DNA of 8,447 bases from Flavobacteriales bacterium (lineage in GTDB: Bacteria; Bacteroidota; Bacteroidia; Flavobacteriales_E; Vicingaceae): positions 1 to 8,447 of the forward strand of contig JAESUI010000237.1 in NCBI GenBank assembly GCA_016763135.1, written 5' to 3'. Below, in pieces: positions 8,001 through 8,447 of the stretch. Each line of letters opens with the position of its first letter. Positions within the stretch are counted from its first letter, which is position 1. Under the pieces are notes generated by a model. The model ran no database searches. It was given only the letters and a program-made list of their open reading frames with translations, and was not told the origin of the DNA. A program made the translations under genes and the position numbers.

Positions 8001-8447
8001 ACATGTAACATTGCGGATACAGTCTATTTTAATGTGATTTTAACCCTTGCGCCACCATTTTCTGCGACTATAGATTTTGACCCACCACCACCTTGTAGTT
8101 CAGATTCTTTTCTTGTTGAATTAGCATTTACAGGAACAGGTGCAGATTCTCTTTTGTGGGATTTAGGTGATGGTACTCAGATTACAACTAATATTGTAAC
8201 TTATTTGTATAATAACCCAGGGAGTTATACGATTACAATGACAGCATTTAATTTTTTATGTGGAGATCAATCAATTTCTAGTGAAGTAACATTTACAGAG
8301 TTTCAAGGAACAGCAAGTATTATTCCTAATGTGTTTACGCCTAATGGAGATGGAATGAATGATGAGCTACAGTTTGTAGGAATTGATAATACTGCAGAGT
8401 ATAGTATTCAGATATTTAATCGATGGGGAAATAAGGTTTATGAAGGA
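5001..8447 (+). CDS. Large secreted modular protein: DUF7948-like domain, SBBP beta-propeller, four PKD-like domains, gliding-motility-type C-terminal domain (3' end cut by window)
   Basis: The frame is open from the ATG at 5001 to the window end, 1149 codons, with no stop or frameshift. Residues 1-22 are a Sec signal peptide (hydrophobic core then VFG, likely cut before Q23). Residues about 28-250 form an N-terminal domain with ENKGQLDE, a NYF-VG-N motif near 118-124, a YNGID motif and a final VIDPTLVF, matching the DUF7948 domain that precedes SBBP repeats. About 255-755 is a beta-propeller-like region with six repeats centred on [I/V]-x-K and STY-IGG, linked by FP-T-GAY-type segments; it ends with SGWGG, EHVDGGTSRF (702-711) and VCAACGG. 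Four PKD-like domains follow (about 763-840, 849-927, 935-1012, 1021-1098) with WDFGD or WDLGD cores. From about 1104 the IIPNVFTPNGDGMND start and IFNRWGNKVYEG identify the TIGR04131-type domain associated with type IX secretion; about half of it is in view. The likely role is a surface adhesin or structural protein. The ligand is unknown. Confidence 0.93.
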   Translation, partial: MKFKQIILSIPFLIFSVIVFGQVQEASFDFNENKGQLDESVKYHCKLHIGDIYFKDNQFSFDLFSAQELGDFHDHKHNKTVENAHSGHSQILNKHVYNMKFLGANSNNNIIPSKKNKYYRNYFVGNNSDRWASNVQSYQKLGYQNMYNGIDINIYSVNNHLKYDFIVAVGANTENIKVEYEGVKNIKLVNGDLEIILSNGVVKELKPYAYQIIDDIQHEVICEFILEGNILSYNFPKGYDADKKLVIDPTLVFATLSGSSTDNWGFTATYDNDGNFYAGSIALGTGTGPNFGNTANYPVTGGSYQTTFAGFVDVAISKFSANGSALIYSTYIGGSQIEEPHSLIVDNQDNLVIMGATSSIDFPVGPSAYQSSFGGGSFLSNLDGINWNNGSDIFITKLDASGSALIGSTYLGGSGNDGLSLDGQLNFNYADHARGEVILDNSNNIYIASCTNSANFPTTGSSHSQSLSGGYDGVVSKLNPTLSNLTWSTYIGGTAGDAAYSIRVDTVNNKTFICGGTVSNDIGATVGVVGPAYLGAVDGYIAKFDNTNGALDALTYIGTNAYDQSYIIEVDQYQDIYVVGQTKGAYPVSPLTYNNAGSAQFIHKINNDLTVTDFSTVFGDGSNITIDISITAFLVDNCDNIYVSGWGGNVSPAQEGNTFGLPITANAIQPTTDGSDFYFIVLDRDAQSLLYATYYGSPSALEHVDGGTSRFDKNGTIYQAVCAACGGNNFPTTPGAYSTVNGASNCNYGGIKIDLDFQGVIANANPPTNQTLCGAPYNLTFSAGSPAPPNNYWDFGDLVGTAFDDNNPTYTYQDTGTYIVMYVAIDSSTCNISDTVYFNVTVIQNDSLDATFSFPPPEPCADSMLVQLNFTGSGADSLFWDMGNGITFEGDTSITYYYTTPGTYIITFEAYDTLCNNFYTITDTVEFNPVFTTVNANPPPPVLLCGQPYIVTFNGNSPAPPNSYWDFGDGIGTATNDNNPSYTYNLPGAYNVMYVVIDSSTCNIADTVYFNVILTLAPPFSATIDFDPPPPCSSDSFLVELAFTGTGADSLLWDLGDGTQITTNIVTYLYNNPGSYTITMTAFNFLCGDQSISSEVTFTEFQGTASIIPNVFTPNGDGMNDELQFVGIDNTAEYSIQIFNRWGNKVYEG
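5937..7103 (+). repeat. Six SBBP-type beta-propeller repeats (protein-level)
   Basis: Within the large secreted protein, six diverged repeats each contain a strand of the form D-hydrophobic-[S/T/A]-K-[F/L/I] followed 10-15 residues later by STY-IGG or a variant. They begin near residues 313, 392, 472, 538, 600 and 676, so spacing is about 62-80 residues. Between them recur FPVTxGSYQ-like segments (for example YPVTGGSYQ, FPVGPSAYQ, FPTTGSSHS, YPVSPLTYN, LPITANAIQ and FPTTPGAYS). This is the pattern of the SBBP (seven-bladed beta-propeller) repeat family common in Bacteroidota surface proteins. The fifth copy (QFIHKI) is the most diverged. The repeats are not conserved at nucleotide level, so they are ancient rather than recently amplified. 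Confidence 0.75.
7287..8294 (+). repeat. Tandem duplication of a two-domain PKD unit, period 516 nt
   Basis: Four PKD-like domains are arranged A1-B1-A2-B2. A1 (7287-7520) and A2 (7803-8036) begin 516 nt apart; B1 (7545-7781) and B2 (8061-8294) also begin exactly 516 nt apart. By hand count A1 and A2 share about 55 of 78 residues, including SPAPPN, YWDFGD, DNNP, IDSSTCNI and DTVYFNV. B1 and B2 share PPP-P-C, FTG-GADSL-WD-G and PG-Y-IT, and are more diverged. A and B resemble each other only through the PKD core. The duplicated unit is therefore a domain pair of 172 residues. Each domain has two cysteines, one after the proline-rich start and one near the end, which could form a disulfide in the secreted protein. 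Confidence 0.85.

Noticed and set aside
7287..8294. Repeated segments considered as a CRISPR array or mobile-element repeat
   Set aside because: The repeats are long, coding, in frame and diverged at third positions; they are duplicated PKD domains.
5001..8447. Possible toxin or defence-system protein because of its size and repeats
   Set aside because: The signal peptide, SBBP repeats, PKD domains and type B C-terminal domain explain the protein as an ordinary Bacteroidota surface protein; no toxin or nuclease motif was seen.

Overview
The window reads as AT-rich chromosomal DNA from a member of the phylum Bacteroidota, most likely a Flavobacteriia-type environmental bacterium. Three things point there. 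A very large secreted protein ends in the gliding-motility-associated (type B, type IX secretion) C-terminal domain. One perfect Bacteroidota-type TAnnTTTG promoter element is present. Recognisable Shine-Dalgarno sequences are generally absent. The exact genus cannot be told from this sequence.

Layout. The left half (1-4104) is a tight minus-strand cluster of three genes read right to left: a 436-residue multi-pass membrane protein of unknown function, a 572-residue lipoprotein of the YtcJ-like amidohydrolase family, and a DUF819 (YjcL-like) multi-pass membrane protein that runs off the left edge. The first pair overlap by 4 nt (ATGA) and the second pair are separated by 2 nt, so they are very probably one transcript with coupled translation. 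A 61-bp divergent intergenic region (4105-4165) separates this cluster from nth (endonuclease III, 4166-4801, plus strand). After a 199-nt spacer comes a large plus-strand gene (5001 to beyond the right edge). It encodes a secreted modular protein: signal peptide, N-terminal DUF7948-like domain, SBBP-type beta-propeller repeats, four PKD-like domains and the start of the type B sorting domain.

How the genes relate. The amidohydrolase and DUF819 protein could form a hydrolyse-and-import or export pair for an unidentified amide or peptide-like compound. The first gene of the cluster resembles GT-C-type or polysaccharide-related membrane enzymes only in general shape, so its link to the other two is unclear. 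Nth is housekeeping base-excision repair. The large protein is probably exported through the Sec system and then the type IX secretion system to the surface, where it would act as an adhesin or structural protein.

No tRNA, rRNA, CRISPR array, insertion sequence or prophage element was seen. No clearly new system is evident. The items most worth a second look are the coupled three-gene cluster, the orphan membrane protein, an exact 516-nt-period duplication of a PKD pair, and a possible leaderless nth transcript.
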